A DNA stretch of 64,000 nt from Isoetes taiwanensis. Its lineage: Eukaryota; Streptophyta; Lycopodiopsida; Isoetales; Isoetaceae. This document shows, one piece after another, positions 12,073 through 24,728 of this stretch. Each line of letters begins with the position of its first letter. The first letter of the stretch is position 1. The stretch covers positions 853,084 through 917,083 of the forward strand of contig JAJEKV010000098.1 in NCBI GenBank assembly GCA_021234155.1, written 5' to 3'. The position numbers were made by a program, and so were the translations under genes. The notes beneath the pieces were generated by a model. It saw nothing but the letters and a program-made list of their open reading frames with translations, had not been told where the DNA came from and did not search any database.

Positions 12073-12430
12073 TAGCTTCATTTGGGGTGCAGGTTCGGGG
12101 AACTCCACAGGCTTGACCCTGCAGCGAGGAGACCGTGGATCTAACGGGAGAGTCCGAGGGGACTATGTCACAGCAGCCGGGATTTCCACCCAGAAGAGAA
12201 GAAAAAGAAAGAAAGCGAGAACAAATGAGAGGGAAGATGATAAGCTTCCTTGATATCAATGATAAAGGCCACATGAGCTCTACGCAATAGAAAGCGAAAG
12301 GAGACAAGACTCAAAACTCATCTAAAGACTTATGTGCTAACTCTACTCATATATATATAGTACAATGGCCTTGGGCCCAATATGAACACTCACGAGGCGA
12401 TCTGGGTGCCGACTCCACGGAAGGAGGCAC
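12073..12430 (-). mobile_element. Probable LTR or LTR-leader region of a minus-strand Gypsy-like element
   Basis: Read on the minus strand, a TATA-like run lies at 12349-12359, followed by CT-rich leader-like sequence and the GGGTGGAAATCCCGGCTGC region. The setting suggests U3-R-U5 of the element whose coding remains lie at 14413-16800. I could not define both LTR ends or find a second LTR, so this is a tentative call. Confidence 0.3.
12349..12359 (-). promoter_or_regulatory. TATA-like box in the candidate LTR
   Basis: The minus strand reads CTATATATATAT. It lies upstream (minus strand) of the CT-rich leader-like sequence. Confidence 0.3.
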
Positions 12431-14412
12431 GATTCACGAGGCTCTGGCGGTGCCTCTTGAAGTGCCTAGAATCCTTGGCCGGGCGGGTGGCGGGCGATCA
12501 CTTGTCTGGCCTACTCTTGTTAATGACCCGCAGGCTTTGGCTGCGTGGTGCAACACCGCGGTCTTCTGGCGGAGCCTTGGATGTCGACAGGTGGGCGGCC
12601 GAGGATCCCTTGAGCTTGACACAGTGCAGCCGTATGCATGAATGATCTGTACCGGGAGGCCACAGGGACTAACCTCCCACCAAGCGACACCGAGTGAAGA
12701 AAAGGAGGAAGAGACGTTTGAGGCGGGAAGCCATCGGTCTGAAAGTGATCCTCCGCGGGGTGAGGGCGGGCACCATTATGAGTGCGGCTTATGAGATCAC
12801 GGCGTGATTGAAGAGAGCTTGAGGTGTTTTGGCCAAAGGCGAGGATGGCATCAATAAGAGGCGAGGCGGACATGTCTTCAAGGCGGCGTGAAGTGCGAAG
12901 AAATGTCTTGACATTCCATGAGGAGAGCGGTCTGAAGGCCAAAAGTGGCGGCGGCATTGGTTGCGGTGAAAAATGGGACATTGCGATTTAAGGAGCTTAA
13001 CAAAATGCATTTGGCTTGGCAAAATCACCGAAAGATGGAGCGAAGGATCGGGTGAGAGGTGGAGGCATTACGCAAGAAGGTGTTGAGACCATGAAAGGCA
13101 TCGCAGCGAGCCGTTGCCAACCCGCTCATTAGCAATGTAGATCCAATTGGTGGTGTTGTCGGGAGTGGCACCTTCTTCCCAATGTGAGGCGGCGAACAAA
13201 ACGTGGATCCCACCGGAGATCCGTCGAAGATGGGGTGGTGTCGCCTGCATGACCATCCATGACCTTGGTCCCAAGGAAGGCGCCAATCAGAAGTCAGGAA
13301 CCTGGGGCGTGGAGAGTGCGCCGAGGGAAGCATGGGAGAAGGAACCATGCCCGTGGGCGTGGGTTGCTGACGGTCTCCTGAATTGACTGACAAGATCTCG
13401 GATCAAGTGCGACACCAGCGATCCCAAGCCCGGTGAGTTGTGGAGGAGGGCTATCCCATCCGTGGGGACCCGTCTTGCTATCCGCCGAGCTTTGGCGGTG
13501 TAACGTGAGGTGCTGCATATAAATTTGTGCATAGGGAAGATCTCGGGATGTCCTAGATACTAAGATTTGTTGCGGTAGCTTCCGCTTGCCGAAGAGATAA
13601 ATGATTGGCAAGCTGGGGCATGTACTCGATGAAGAGTTTGGGTCTGGCGGATCCATAGGATGGATTGTTATCACGAAGCACCCCATTGCACATTAGGGTC
13701 ACCACAGGAAAGGCTGGCGTGGCCCATTTCAAAAGAATATTCAATGTATCACCGGATAAATCATGAAATATGTAAGCCATGGGCTGAACCCTCGAAAGGT
13801 GATAAAGTGCGGATCGGCCGCAATGTATGAGATCAAAGGCGACAAGGGCCGCGGCACAACCTTTGTCTTCAATGGAAGTTACGGCCAAATCGAAGAAAAT
13901 ACGCCTTTGCTTTCAGAATATCCACGGGGCCATCGGCCGCATGCCACCGAAAGGAAGAGGTGGCGTCCGGGCAACCACATAATCGTGATAAGCGAGGAGG
14001 CCGGGAAATCAGGGCGTTACATGAAGAATGGCGGTATGGTAAATCAAGTTTTGCTTGAGCCTCGCCGTGACCCCGAATAACTTCTTTGCAACTGTTGTTC
14101 GAGATCCACGGATCCGGTTGTCCCTTTGACGGCGGGCGTGTTGGTCACCGGACCCGTTCACGAAGTGTTGACACAGGAAGATTTCCCGTTGTGAGGGGCG
14201 GCTGCGGCAATCTCGCGTCTCATCCGATTATCTCCTTACGCACCTCTGTGGGCGATCTTGAAGAGAGGTGGTGAGGTCTGTGTGAAAAACTGAGCCGTCA
14301 AGGAGAGGCGACTTGGCGTCCGGGCTGAAAGATTTTTGAACTGAGTGCTGAAATTTTCACACGGTTCGGGAGTACTGGAGCATTGAGTTTAGCAATATCT
14401 GGGCCCTTGGTG
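12431..14412 (-). other. GC-rich, damaged retroelement-like DNA
   Basis: The stretch is rich in CG dinucleotides and poor in CAG/CTG. Several minus-strand open segments overlap (for example 13553-13888 with PAFPVVTLMCNGVLRD and KLFIEYMPQLANHL), but no domain is recognised. It probably belongs to the same minus-strand element as the flanking features. Confidence 0.3.
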
Positions 14413-15459
14413 CTAGGAGAAGCTGACTTTGGACTTGTTGTGCTCAATAAAGTCTGAATTTGTTGGAAACTGTTGATCTGCGAGGTTGGCTGACTTGAGC
14501 CTTGCTTTTGATATACCTTGCACTGAGCACGTAAAGAGCTTCATGCTTGTCTTGGTTGTGGCCTCAAAGTTGCAACTTAGTAGGTTGACTTGAGGTCTGG
14601 TGTGCCGCGTGAGGCCTCTGGTGCCGTTGAACCCGCACTCCTGGGCGTCTTGGGATCTTGTAACGGGAAGCGGCTTGAGCATCCTGGCGTCTTGATACAA
14701 CAATGACCCGAGGTGTTGTGGTGGTGGAAAGCGTTGCACAGTTTGAAGATGTTTAGGAAAAATGGTGTGAAGTGGATGAATTGTGGCGGAGGAGGAGGCA
14801 GGTGACATGGGTTGTGCCGGTGGACATGACCGGGTGGAAAGGCAGGCGTGAGGTGCCAACTTGGTGGTGATTGGAAGGGTAGGTGGAATTATGAGAATTT
14901 GGTGATTATTGGGAGGGAGTAATGGCGGATGAGGGGCTTGAGGGTGGCCTCCCAGAAACTCAGAAATGGAAGTGGTACCCCGTGGGTCCATTTCTTGGAG
15001 AAAACGATAGAACATCATTTGGGGCCAATCTATGTGGTGTTTGGGTGTGCTTGGTGAGGACCAGGTTATAGAAGGCTTATTGATATGGGTGTTCTTGATA
15101 GAATACCCAAAGAATTTTCGCCAAGAAATTTAACAAAAGGTTTCGTGAGGCTTGTCGATATTGGTGGGACGATGGACATTGGCATGATAGCGAGGGGGCA
15201 CAAACTTCTGTGACTTTATCGAGATCCCCGTATAAACATGATACACAAAGGGTGTGCAAGGAATATGAAATACCTCAGAAATCAAATGTTGAGTCAACGA
15301 AATAGTGGTGCCATCGACCACGGTGGGTGTAGCCTTGCGGGCTGTTAGCGATATTGGCGATGAGCTGCTGGTCGATTTGGGCCGGGAAGTTCCATTGAGA
15401 GAATTACGTGAAAGCTGGTGTGGATTCAGCGACTTCTTTATTGGTAACAAGGGCTTCAC
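14413..15459 (-). pseudogene. Extra ORF of a Gypsy-like element, one in-frame stop
   Basis: A single minus-strand frame of about 349 codons is open except for one TAA at about 15130, which looks like a CAA codon with one C-to-T change. The segment before the stop contains GTTISLTQHLISEVFHIPC, the kind of motif found in the poorly characterised 'putative plant transposon protein' that accompanies plant LTR elements. The segment after it has INKPSITWSSPSTPKHHIDW and then a proline- and serine-rich low-complexity tail. It lies downstream of an integrase C-terminal remnant on the same strand, consistent with an additional ORF between integrase and 3' LTR. Family recognition is from pattern only. 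Confidence 0.45.
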
Positions 15460-16050
15460 GGAAAGTGGGCGTCAAGAAGGATCTACAGAGATGCAAGGCG
15501 GGATCGCCCAGGAGCGGTAGCTTGAAGTGTAGAAAAATCTTGGGGCAGCCATGGGAATGATGTGCTAAAGCGAAGAGGATGCCAAAAGGCGGAAGGCAAT
15601 CGGCATGGAGGACAAAGACGCGAGGAGGGCGAAAGGTTTGTTTTAGGGCGCTGGCGGAGGCGAAGGGTATGAAGAGTCTTGGCTTCCAGAGCAGTTGATG
15701 GTGCGGTGTCAAAAGATATAAGAAGAAGGGTATTGAGAGGCAAAAATTTTGTGGCTAAGTCCCAAAAAGCGTGAGGGAGAAGCAATGAGCGGTGAGGGAT
15801 GAGGCGTGAAAGAAAGATCGGATGTGACGGATGGCAAGGACACCCGGTAATGTTAGAAGGTGAAAGAAGGAATGGCATTCAATGCGGCAACTCGAAGTGG
15901 GATATCATTAAAGGAATGTCCCGAGAAGGTACCATGGCTAGATATCGCGGCCGGGAAAAAGATTCTCATTTTAAACGACCTTGTTGCAAACACGTTAGCG
16001 TTGTGTGATTGGTCCCGCGTCGACAAGGAGTTCCTCGATGGGCTATAAGG
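15460..16050 (-). pseudogene. N-terminal remnant of the extra ORF
   Basis: Minus-strand coding-like sequence in at least three frames precedes the previous feature: LSSMPIAFRLLASSS, PMAAPRFF and RSRLASL, with the joining segment TPTFREALVTNKEVAES. The frame changes prevent a clean translation. It appears to extend the 14413-15459 protein upstream. Confidence 0.3.
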
Positions 16051-16509
16051 CGAACGAGGAGAGCAGGCATCGATGGCGCTCGGTATGGTACAGCTGGCGG
16101 CGAGCCGAGCGCCGCGATGCCCTATAGCGTCGGTGGATCACTTGCAAGATGAATTATGCGGATCTGCTGAGCTGCCTGGCGAAGTGGCATTCAGATGAAT
16201 GAGTGGTGTCTTGGGGATGTTCGGGCTGTCGACCGAATAACGGGATGGAGGTGGTTCTGCACCTTGACGGGATCGGGGCGAGGAACCTTTACCATCTCCT
16301 GCGCATTACCTGCGCTCGAGCAGGAGTAGGGGTTTACCCTCTTAGGACTTAGTAGATAGGGCTCGAGCCGTTTTGTATATAGGCGGTGCCCATGAGCTCA
16401 TTTGGGCTGCCGCATTTTGTAAAAAAATCACTATATTATAATATCTAGCCTTTCTAGTCACTACGTGGTGTTTATACGGAAGCGTCTCGTGTGTTGATGT
16501 TCACTTTAC
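16051..16509. other. Unassigned GC-rich DNA
   Basis: No coding or structural signal that I can support. It lies between the extra-ORF remnant and the integrase fragment. Confidence 0.3.
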
Positions 16510-16800
16510 GTGTGATGATAGCAGGGGCGAAAGCCATTAACCAATGTGGTAATGGAGTGCCATCTAACTCAGCTAGTTGGAAGCGGCCCGAGGTCTAACC
16601 ACTTGAACAATTTGATAAGGGCCAAACCTTGAGCGAGGTTACGGGGAAAAGAATTTTTGTACACGGAATCATAAGAAGAACAAATCTCCTTCTTTGAATG
16701 TTTTTTGTCTTCAAGCGTTTGTCATGTAAAGATTTTTGCAACTGGCAATGCGTAACTGAGACGCCATTATACCATGCATATTGTCGACATCTTACATGCG
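16510..16800 (-). pseudogene. Ty3/Gypsy integrase C-terminal fragment
   Basis: On the minus strand, one frame reads FKEGDLFFLYDS-like residues, then KNSFPRNLAQGLALIKLFKW and, after a frame change, ELDGTPLPHWLNGFR-like residues. The order 'GDLVLLYDS, FPGKL, GPY, L.DG.PL....NG.R' is characteristic of the integrase C-terminal domain of Gypsy elements. Several frameshifts are present and no catalytic core is visible. Confidence 0.5.
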
Positions 16801-17985
16801 TCATCATTAAGCCTCAATGGATGAACAGAGGAGACCAAGGGACAATCTACCTAGTCGTCACCCAAAGGAATCCACCAACAATTAGTTGTAGGATCGATAC
16901 GGGCCACGGAATGGAACTGAAACAAAGTGCGTATAGTTTCCCAAGCAGCTAGTACCCCCCTGAGGAAGTGATGCATTAGGATATGGAGAAAGTAGGTAGA
17001 ATAATACCCATGGAAGAAGTGGCTTAATGGATGGAGAGCCATAGAGAATCCACATTTGCAAAGATTGGTAAATGAGACGTAGACTCGAGGAATTATCAGC
17101 ATTATTCAAGATCCGCCATATGAACTTAGAAATCAACACCTTGCTTTGGAGAAGAAAGTGAATCATCCACAGCCCACCGCAAAGTTTAGGCAAAATGCAG
17201 TTGGCCCAACTAATTTTAACATCAGCTCCCTCTTCAGTGCCACCCCAAATAAAGTTCATGACAATATGCACAATAAGCTGCATTGTAGTCTATGGTGCTA
17301 GCAAGATGGATGCCATGTAGACATGTGTACTACTAAGAACTGACTTGGCTACAGTTACATGGCCATCCATGGATAATTTAGCCATAGACCACCAAAACAA
17401 ATGCATTTCCAAACCTTAATAATGGCATCACATGCATCTTCAGACGAAAGATGTACACCGACCGGAATGCCCAGAAGCCTAGTTGCCTTCCCATGAGGAA
17501 GAATCTTCCACGAAAATTCAACCACAGAAGACGGCACTGGAGAGTTCAAGGCGCCCATAAGGCAGTACACTTTTGCCATCCCACAAAGATATTGGAAATG
17601 ACATTCTGCAAATTCTGCTCTCATTAACATTTAGGCATAGAAAAATGTCATCCAAGATAATCGTTACAAATCTTTTGTGAACTAATATTCATGGGGAGAC
17701 CATGCAAGATGCCTTCTTGTGCTGCAAGAGAGAATACTTGAGAGGGGGTTTTTGCCACAATTATAAATAGCAAAGGGCCAAAGGACAATACTCGCAAATG
17801 ACGTCCCAATCTCAAACAATGCCAATGGTTCTCCTTTGAAAGAGAATCATAAAATGAGCGTAATAATGAAGTTTCATGAAATTTGTCTGCAAACCGACAC
17901 CAACACCATCAAGACGCATCGAGGCGCTTCTAGAATAATCCAAATAACACCGGTCATATACTTTCACAAAATATAGCTTCACGTG
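16801..17985 (-). pseudogene. Plant L1-type LINE reverse transcriptase fragment
   Basis: Minus-strand coding remnants follow the plant L1-clade order: a QGCPLSPLLF-like region (ICEYCPLALCYL), KASCMVSP, a damaged active site (DDIFLCLNVNE), then LPHGKATRLLGIPVGVHLS, a sequence like VVAKSVLSSTHVYMASI, MNFIWGG, WANCILPKLCGGLWM and FIWRILNN. The Asp pair is partly kept (LDD instead of ADD). Stops and shifts break it into at least four pieces. It is unrelated in detail to the CT-tailed LINEs and lies in the opposite orientation. Confidence 0.8.
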
Positions 17986-18149
17986 GACTATGTCGTGCCC
18001 GAATCTAAGGCCACCTCACAAGGGATGGGACCCCAGGAGCAGGGGCAGAAGCAGGGAACATATGATAAAGGCAAGAACTCATGGCATATAGTCCAAGAGC
18101 AACCAGCTTGGCACCTGGAAGAGCCCCCTACAATGCAAACTATGGAAAG

Positions 18150-18900
18150 CATTAGGATGCTAAGCAGGTAAGCTTCAAGGATAAGGGACAAGCAGGAGGA
18201 TCCAACTACTCAAAGGCAGGGAAGCAGTGCCTCAATCCATCCCGAAGGAGAAAAGACAAGAATGTATAGACAAGTAGCTATGCTTCAGGTGTTTCTAGTC
18301 AGGGCACAAGGTGCAATATGGCTCTTATGGAGCTAGGAGGATGGGAGACTCCTTTAAGAGGATGATAAGGAAGCCCATGGCTATATTTACTATGAGTGGA
18401 AGCATCCATAATTTTGCTTTGCCAAGGATGGCCAAAATGCTTAAGTAAAGTTGAAAACCTTGAAGTCAAAAGCTCAAACCCAGAGGTTTTGGCAAGTAGT
18501 GGAATCGTGCACACATCAGGAAAGAGGGTGAACTTCATCATAGACTTCCTTACTAACATCTAAATGGGGAGTATAAGTAATGAATATAGGAAAATATGAC
18601 CTCATCATAGGAATGGAGTACCTCATTCCAGCAAAAGTGGTATTAGAATGCGGGAACCAAAAAGTAACCTTGATGGCGCCAACGCGCAAGACTATTGAAA
18701 TAAAGGTGTAAAGAGATCACCCCACTATGCAATGCATGTCTAGTAAGAAGTTACTCAAAATGCATTAAGAGGAGCAAGTACCATACATCTTTAAGTTGCA
18801 ACTTGTGGATGAAGAGATAAAAGAAGAAAAATGAGGACAAGACCTTCATTGCTACCCAAGTAAGTGGCTAAATTGATAAAAAGAATTTCAATGATCTATT
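18150..18900 (+). pseudogene. Ty3/Gypsy gag zinc knuckle and protease remnant
   Basis: A CCHC-like knuckle (CFRC..SGHKVQ) lies at 18278-18320. It is followed by protease-like residues (MSGSIHNFALPRMAKMLK) in place of a DTGAS motif, then KYDLIIGMEYLIPAKVVL and ECGNQKVTLMAP at 18585-18710, which match the 'DVILGMDWL..H...IDC....V.F' block that ends Gypsy proteases. No reverse transcriptase core follows. Stops and frameshifts are numerous, so this is a dead internal-deletion copy. Confidence 0.7.
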
Positions 18901-18918
18901 ACTAGATGAGATCAAGGA

Positions 18919-18940
18919 ACTCCCTCTATAGAGAGGGAGT
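18919..18940. repeat. Short perfect hairpin
   Basis: ACTCCCTCT and AGAGGGAGT form a 9-bp stem around a 4-nt loop. The role is unknown. Confidence 0.6.
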
Positions 18941-20689
18941 CAAGGTGAATAGTAGTTAGTCTCGCGCCCAAAGGCACATGACTGTTTCTAAAGCATACAA
19001 AAGAGCATAAGGGCAAAGAACAAGTATCCACGCCGGGAGCCAAGGCCACGCGAACTAAGAAGAAGAGACCAAGAGAGTCCACAACCAAAAGAGAATCCAT
19101 GGCCCGCAAGTCAAGCACAAATCATGGCAATAATGGCTCCACAAATCATGGCAGAGCATCAGCAAAGATTTAGAGGATTAGGTAACCAAGAATCCTAAAA
19201 TGGCAGCCTTTTTGCTATTTTGAGCCCGAGGCCATTGTACTATATATCCCAGAAGTTTAGACTTAGATGTTTAGACAAGTTTAGGATTTTTGTTGTCTCA
19301 CCTCCTTTTGGAGATTCATGTATTCTCGATTATTCAAGATTTTCCCCAAGGAGGAGTGACATTTCTTTCATGTTTAGGAGTTGCTTATTGGATGCAAAGG
19401 TTCTCACAAAGGGTCGTTCTTCAAGCTCTCTCGAATCCAGATCTAAACACTTGCACTGGTTGCCAGGTCCTAGTTTTTTTCTCCCATGTCTTTCTAGAAT
19501 TTCACTCAAGAAGAGCTCCTCAATATCATAAAACAACATTTATCTATCAAAGTACACATTTGTATTTTGTAGAAGACAAAGTAATTTCTGTTTAAAAAAA
19601 AGCCCTAGCCTATGTATTTATAAATATATCGTAGCTTATATGCATGAGTTTAAGAAAAGATTAGAGTATTAAACAAGACAAGGTAACCCTCGAAGCTCAA
19701 ATGCCAAAATAACTTTCTACAATTCTCAATATGCCTCTCCTTCGCATTCGTCCATTTCTTGTAAATAGTTCAATCTACTTCTATCATCGTCTTTGATACT
19801 ATTCAATTTTGAGAGAAACATCTTTCACATTCCACTATAGACGTTGGGACCATTAAACTCATTTGCCATAACTTCTTCATTTCAAGAGATAGTTGACTTA
19901 AGTCCAATTCAAACCCACTGAAAATTCAAGCCTCGTGTAAAGACTTTCCTGAACAACGGCCCATCATTCTTAAAGTGAAATCCATGTACTCAACTCTACA
20001 TTTTCGTTCATCAATCCTTCCACCAAGAGAGCCAATAAGCACCTGCATTCATTTGTCACATGTTTTAGCATGCACATCATCATCGTCATGATCTATTACA
20101 TAACTACAAGGAGAAAATAACTTTGATGCTTCAAACAGATCAAGATTACTAAATCTTTTATGAAGGCCATCAATTATTTTTCACACAATGGGCTTACATT
20201 CTTCAACACAAGATCCCCATGTAGACATATGCATAGCGCCATGTACACCAATAGGTCCAAAATGAAGACTATAGCACATTAGCTAGCAAGTGAATAAAAA
20301 ATTATACCTTGACTATTGACATTACTAGAATTTTACGGCTTTTTTAAATCATTGCCTTTATTTTAAAGGTTGCTTAATTTTTTGCCCTTTCAAGGGGAAG
20401 GGCATTTTTTTTATGCCACCCTTATTCACAGTTGCTATTATTTATTTTCCCTTCTTTTGCAGGGGAGGAAAACTATTTAAGGATGGGTAGGCCATGATAA
20501 TTGATCATTGGCCCCATTCTACCAATCTCAGACAGTAAGACTTCCAACTGTGGCAACTCCAAGGTTTTCAATGATGCCTCCTACTGCAGTCTTGGGAGGG
20601 CCTTTCACTTCTCATGCTACCTGACAATCTCCAGTCCCTATGCCACCCCCTCACTATGTTCTTCCGACCTAAATCTGAAACTCCAGTAA
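18941..20689. other. Unassigned retroelement-flank DNA
   Basis: 19205-19560 has short overlapping open frames but no recognised domain. 20330-20440 has AT-rich sequence with a small inverted repeat (TTGCCCTTTC / GGGAAGGGCA). It may be the remainder of the Gypsy element at 18150-18900. Confidence 0.3.
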
Positions 20690-22927
20690 TCTGATCTTTG
20701 GCGACACAAAAATCGTGGATCAAAGTGCACAAGCCCACATGGAGGAGTTTGAAGCACTTGCAGTTTTACTGGTCATTCGCAACCTCAGACCAAGTTTTAT
20801 ATTTTCTCCACCATGTTGCGTGGGGCTCTTCAGCAATGGCTCATGGTAAATAAAAGCCATTGGAAGTAAAGTTGGACTGATATAAAAGCCGTTTTTCTCG
20901 CTCACTATGGATCAACAACTGCTAAAATAGTTGAACGAACTTCAACAACAAGCTACAGAATCTGCTCGTGATTTTGCTGACCGTTTATTGATTCTTGTCA
21001 GTAAGCTTAAAGAATACGCCACGCAAAGTCAAATCTTAGTCTGATTTCTTCAAGGCGTTCCTCAAGCCATTTGCCTCATGATTAAATACTTGCGTCCTAA
21101 ATCCTTAACTCAGGCCATTGAGTTAATCAATCATTCTGTCAATGTATCTTCTTGAGGAGTTCCCCACCGACCTTCCCTTCATGCCATCCACGACTGTTAC
21201 TCATAACTCGGTGGCTCCTCAGCCTCCACATCATAGTCAAATCTGGTGCCATCTTTGTAAACACCAGGCCGCCTAGCTAACAAATGTAATTCTACTAACA
21301 GACCTCCTCATTGCAAAAAGTGTAACATGTGCAAAACACACTACGAAAGAGTACACGTGCTAACCTCATGCCCTTCCTCCAAAAAATGATTTTCCAGGTT
21401 CAAATTGCACCACATCAAACGTTGTAATAGCATGGTCAGTCTTCACGACAATCTTTTGACCTTGTTAAAGCTCAATGCTATCACTGTCGAAAATGGGGCT
21501 ACATCACTATAATGTACCCTCAGCTTCCACAAGTTCAAGACTAGTTACCAGGCACCAATCAAATGGCTTCTGTCCGTGTCACTGCGTATCAACTATGGGT
21601 TGCCAATGATAAACAGGGTCCCAAACTACGTTGAAAAAACTGCCATGCACACCTCAGCAACAACAATCGACTCACACTCCTTCACAAGTCACTTTGGATC
21701 AGCAAGCTCAAGAAGAAATTTATCAGGCTTTTATTCCTCTGATTCAACATTCCAATTTGGTCGGGCTGGTATCACGCCAGACTCACAACACTTGCCCTTA
21801 TCAGCTTATACCTCAGGACACATGACCCTCGCTTGTCACAGTGATATCTTTCCAAAATTTATCCCTACTTCTACATCTGTTCATTTTGCCCAGATCTTGA
21901 TCATCTCATGCCGAATGTCATGCCTAAAGTTTGACAAAGTATTATTCGCCTTATGCAAGCAAAGAAAAGGTCGACATCGCCAAATGTCCACGTAATTATC
22001 GTGTCAGTTCAAAAGGATTCTTAAATTACTCTTAAAAGAAATCGCTGCCTCTTTACCCTCGGGACCTGTACAGGTAGGCCCCACAGGCACAGCCAATGGT
22101 ATCTCACTCTAACTTCAAGAGGAACTTGTGAAAATCAAGATTCCCCTCAGTTAGGCTACTATTCTCAAACTTTGCCCTGCTCTTTGGGAACAGTTATTGT
22201 TGTCTACTATTCTCGTGGGAGTTGTGGCTACTTCTATACCCAGGGTACATGCCACAATGGACGTGCGGCAAATCAATTATGTTCAAATCGATGGAGGTAG
22301 TGCTATCAATCTCATCACCGACAAGCGACACCAACAATTGGGTATTAAGCAACTATATCGTGCATTCAATGATATGAAACTTGCCAATGGCTATATCACA
22401 CGACCACAAGACATCACTCCTCACCACTATTAGCATTGAGATCTCCAAATTCCCCGAATTTGGTGTTTTTATATGCAAAGATCCGTGCAATTATGAAATT
22501 CTTGTTGGTAGATCTTTCCTTTGCCAAGCTAGGAATATTTATTACTGGGCTACGGATCAACTCGTGATCACGAATGATCATTAAGATCTTGAAACCGGTC
22601 AATTTATTGTTGTTGACTAGGTGGAGCCCTCCTTATCAGACAGCGATTCGGATGCTATATAAAACACCTATCAAGTTCAAGCTCTTGCTACTGAACTACC
22701 TCTATTGGCCTACCCGGAATATGCAGATCCGTAGGGTGACATGACCTTAGATCAGGTCAGGACCACGTGATTGCCACTCTTCTTGATTCCTATCTAGCCA
22801 CCTTCTCTGGATGAAGTAGATCATCAGGATGTTCCTGAGGACACTTCCACACTCATGCACAAACCTCTGGTTAATCCAGATCTACGCCCTTGTTTTTCAC
22901 CATTACAAGTGCAACACTACCAGTTCT
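20690..22927 (+). pseudogene. Ty3/Gypsy gag-protease remnant, cut by block B
   Basis: The capsid region reads STMLRGALQQWLMVNKSHWK and TDIKAVFLAHYGST, then NELQQQATESARDFADRLLI and GVPQAICLMIKYLRP (20740-21150). A Cys-rich segment follows (21240-21330). A protease core with DGGSAINLI replacing D(T/S)G lies at about 22289-22315, and GRSFLCQARN at about 22510. Multiple stops and shifts are present. The element ends abruptly at 22927, where block B begins, so the reverse transcriptase is missing. Confidence 0.72.
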
Positions 22928-24036
22928 CATATTATGGAACAGATAGAAGAGGAAAGGTCAAACAAATAAGCAGATCAAACAACAACAAATGCATGTGCGA
23001 TGGGCCCCTTACAAAACCATGAGAAGCACATGAGTCACTGGCATCTGCAATACAAAGGTCGAATACGAGCAATTTCAATACGTAAGCCTTGAAGGAGAGA
23101 CAACACAAGAGATCACTTCTACTTTACCTGTGCAGAAGGGAAAAAATATCCTCTTTAAGAATTCAACAACATCAACTGGAGATTCAAAGGTAGATGATTG
23201 ATATGTTAGTCTATGAAGCATCATGGAATGACTTCATTAACTATGACTTCCAAGAGTTCTTTTGGAAAATCTTGGACTCTAAGCCAAAAAGGGTCAAATG
23301 TAGATGTAGATGCTTAGCATCCCTCATATATGAGGTGATATAGATTAGCTTAAAATTCTACATAAACCGGTAAGTAGCATCAATACAAGTGCTACAGAAG
23401 ATGGAGCTATATGTCAAATACTAGAAGACATTAACATCATCACAAAATCTTCTATAAGGAACCCCTGCTAGTAGCATATAGATAGTTTACATATTAAAGG
23501 ATCGACATCACCCTCAAAGGCTTCTATTGTGTGAGCACCACAATGAAGTAAGCTTTAAAAGCTATTAGTACCTTAAGGAAGCTTCACTTTAGACTAGGAT
23601 ATGATGAAGAATAAACTTCACCCAACACCATACAAGATTCATGAGATATCGAGCATCGGGAGATAGTTCATGCTTAACATAGGTAGATTAGTTTTAAGTC
23701 GCATTTAATTAAAATGGGTCACATGCCATTCCCACTTTTTTTGAACCCTGTTATTTTACACGAAAAAGACGAGGAAAAAGTTTTCGACCTCTATAACTAT
23801 CCAGAATTTGAGTATTTTTGTGTTAGGTTGGGTCCAAGCATCCTATATCTTTCCCCCTGTTTTCTCGGATCTCGAGTCAAGAACACCAAGAATACAACTC
23901 AAATGAAGGAATTTTAGTGCACATTGAAAACAAAGTTGTAGTTGAAAAAGACTTTTTATTAATAAGATAAATAGTTATAACGTATTTTACATCGGACGCA
24001 GAGACCATGGGGTCTTGCTGTCACTACAGTTACATC

Positions 24037-24728
24037 CAGGGTTGCCCTTAAGGCCAAATTTGTTTAAGCATAATTTAGAAGGTCGGGCGAATAATAGAGT
24101 TGCAAGATTAGTTATGCTGGCGAATGTTTTTTAGACATGTATGTTTTTTATAGAAATCTAGAAGAATCATGGCCAATATTATTTTGCCAAGATCTAAATA
24201 GTGCAATTTCTGTGGTGAAATTTTATTCACTGGCATCCATATTTAATCAAGGATACAAACACATTATAACTATAGTTGCATGATGCAATACCACAACTTA
24301 ACATTTGCAAATGAGAACGTGTCTTATCCTAGATAAAACAAATCTATTAAAAGGGAGGTCTGTACAAAAATGCTCTCCAGTGCATCTTTAGAAGTATTTG
24401 AAACACAATAGCTACAAAAAATAACTCTTAAAATTATCATATGTAGCTGGATGGATATGGGGAATGGATTAGGTTATGAAGAAAGCATGGAATATTACAA
24501 TTCCATAAGAAATCTTCGAGAAGGAGGGTAGAGGATAAGGCTTAATCCATAGTTATGACGCTTTAACGGATGTGGCGAATTTTCAAGTGGAGTGAGATTT
24601 GTTTGTAGAAAAGTTGGCTAATTTTATTTTTTCATCTATAATCAGCTTACTAAACCATAGCATCAAAATTTCTCGATAGCCTTAAAAATAGCCTTTGGCT
24701 TAACTTTAGCCCTTAAGGGCTACCCCTG
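24037..24728. mobile_element. Non-autonomous hAT-like DNA transposon, 692 bp
   Basis: The element begins CAGGGTTGCCCTTAAGGCCA. Its reverse-complemented end reads CAGGGGTAGCCCTTAAGGGC, giving imperfect terminal inverted repeats. It is flanked by an exact 8-bp duplication, GTTACATC, at 24029-24036 and 24729-24736. The 8-bp duplication and CAGGG ends are typical of the hAT superfamily. The uninterrupted target exists in block A (about 2605-2612, one base different), which confirms a clean insertion. The interior is AT-rich with no transposase. Insertion postdates the block duplication. Confidence 0.88.

Noticed and set aside
12382-14274. Overlapping open frames on both strands of the GC-rich region as host genes
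   Set aside because: High GC and CAG/CTG loss reduce stop codons on both strands. No domain, codon bias or splice structure supports a gene.
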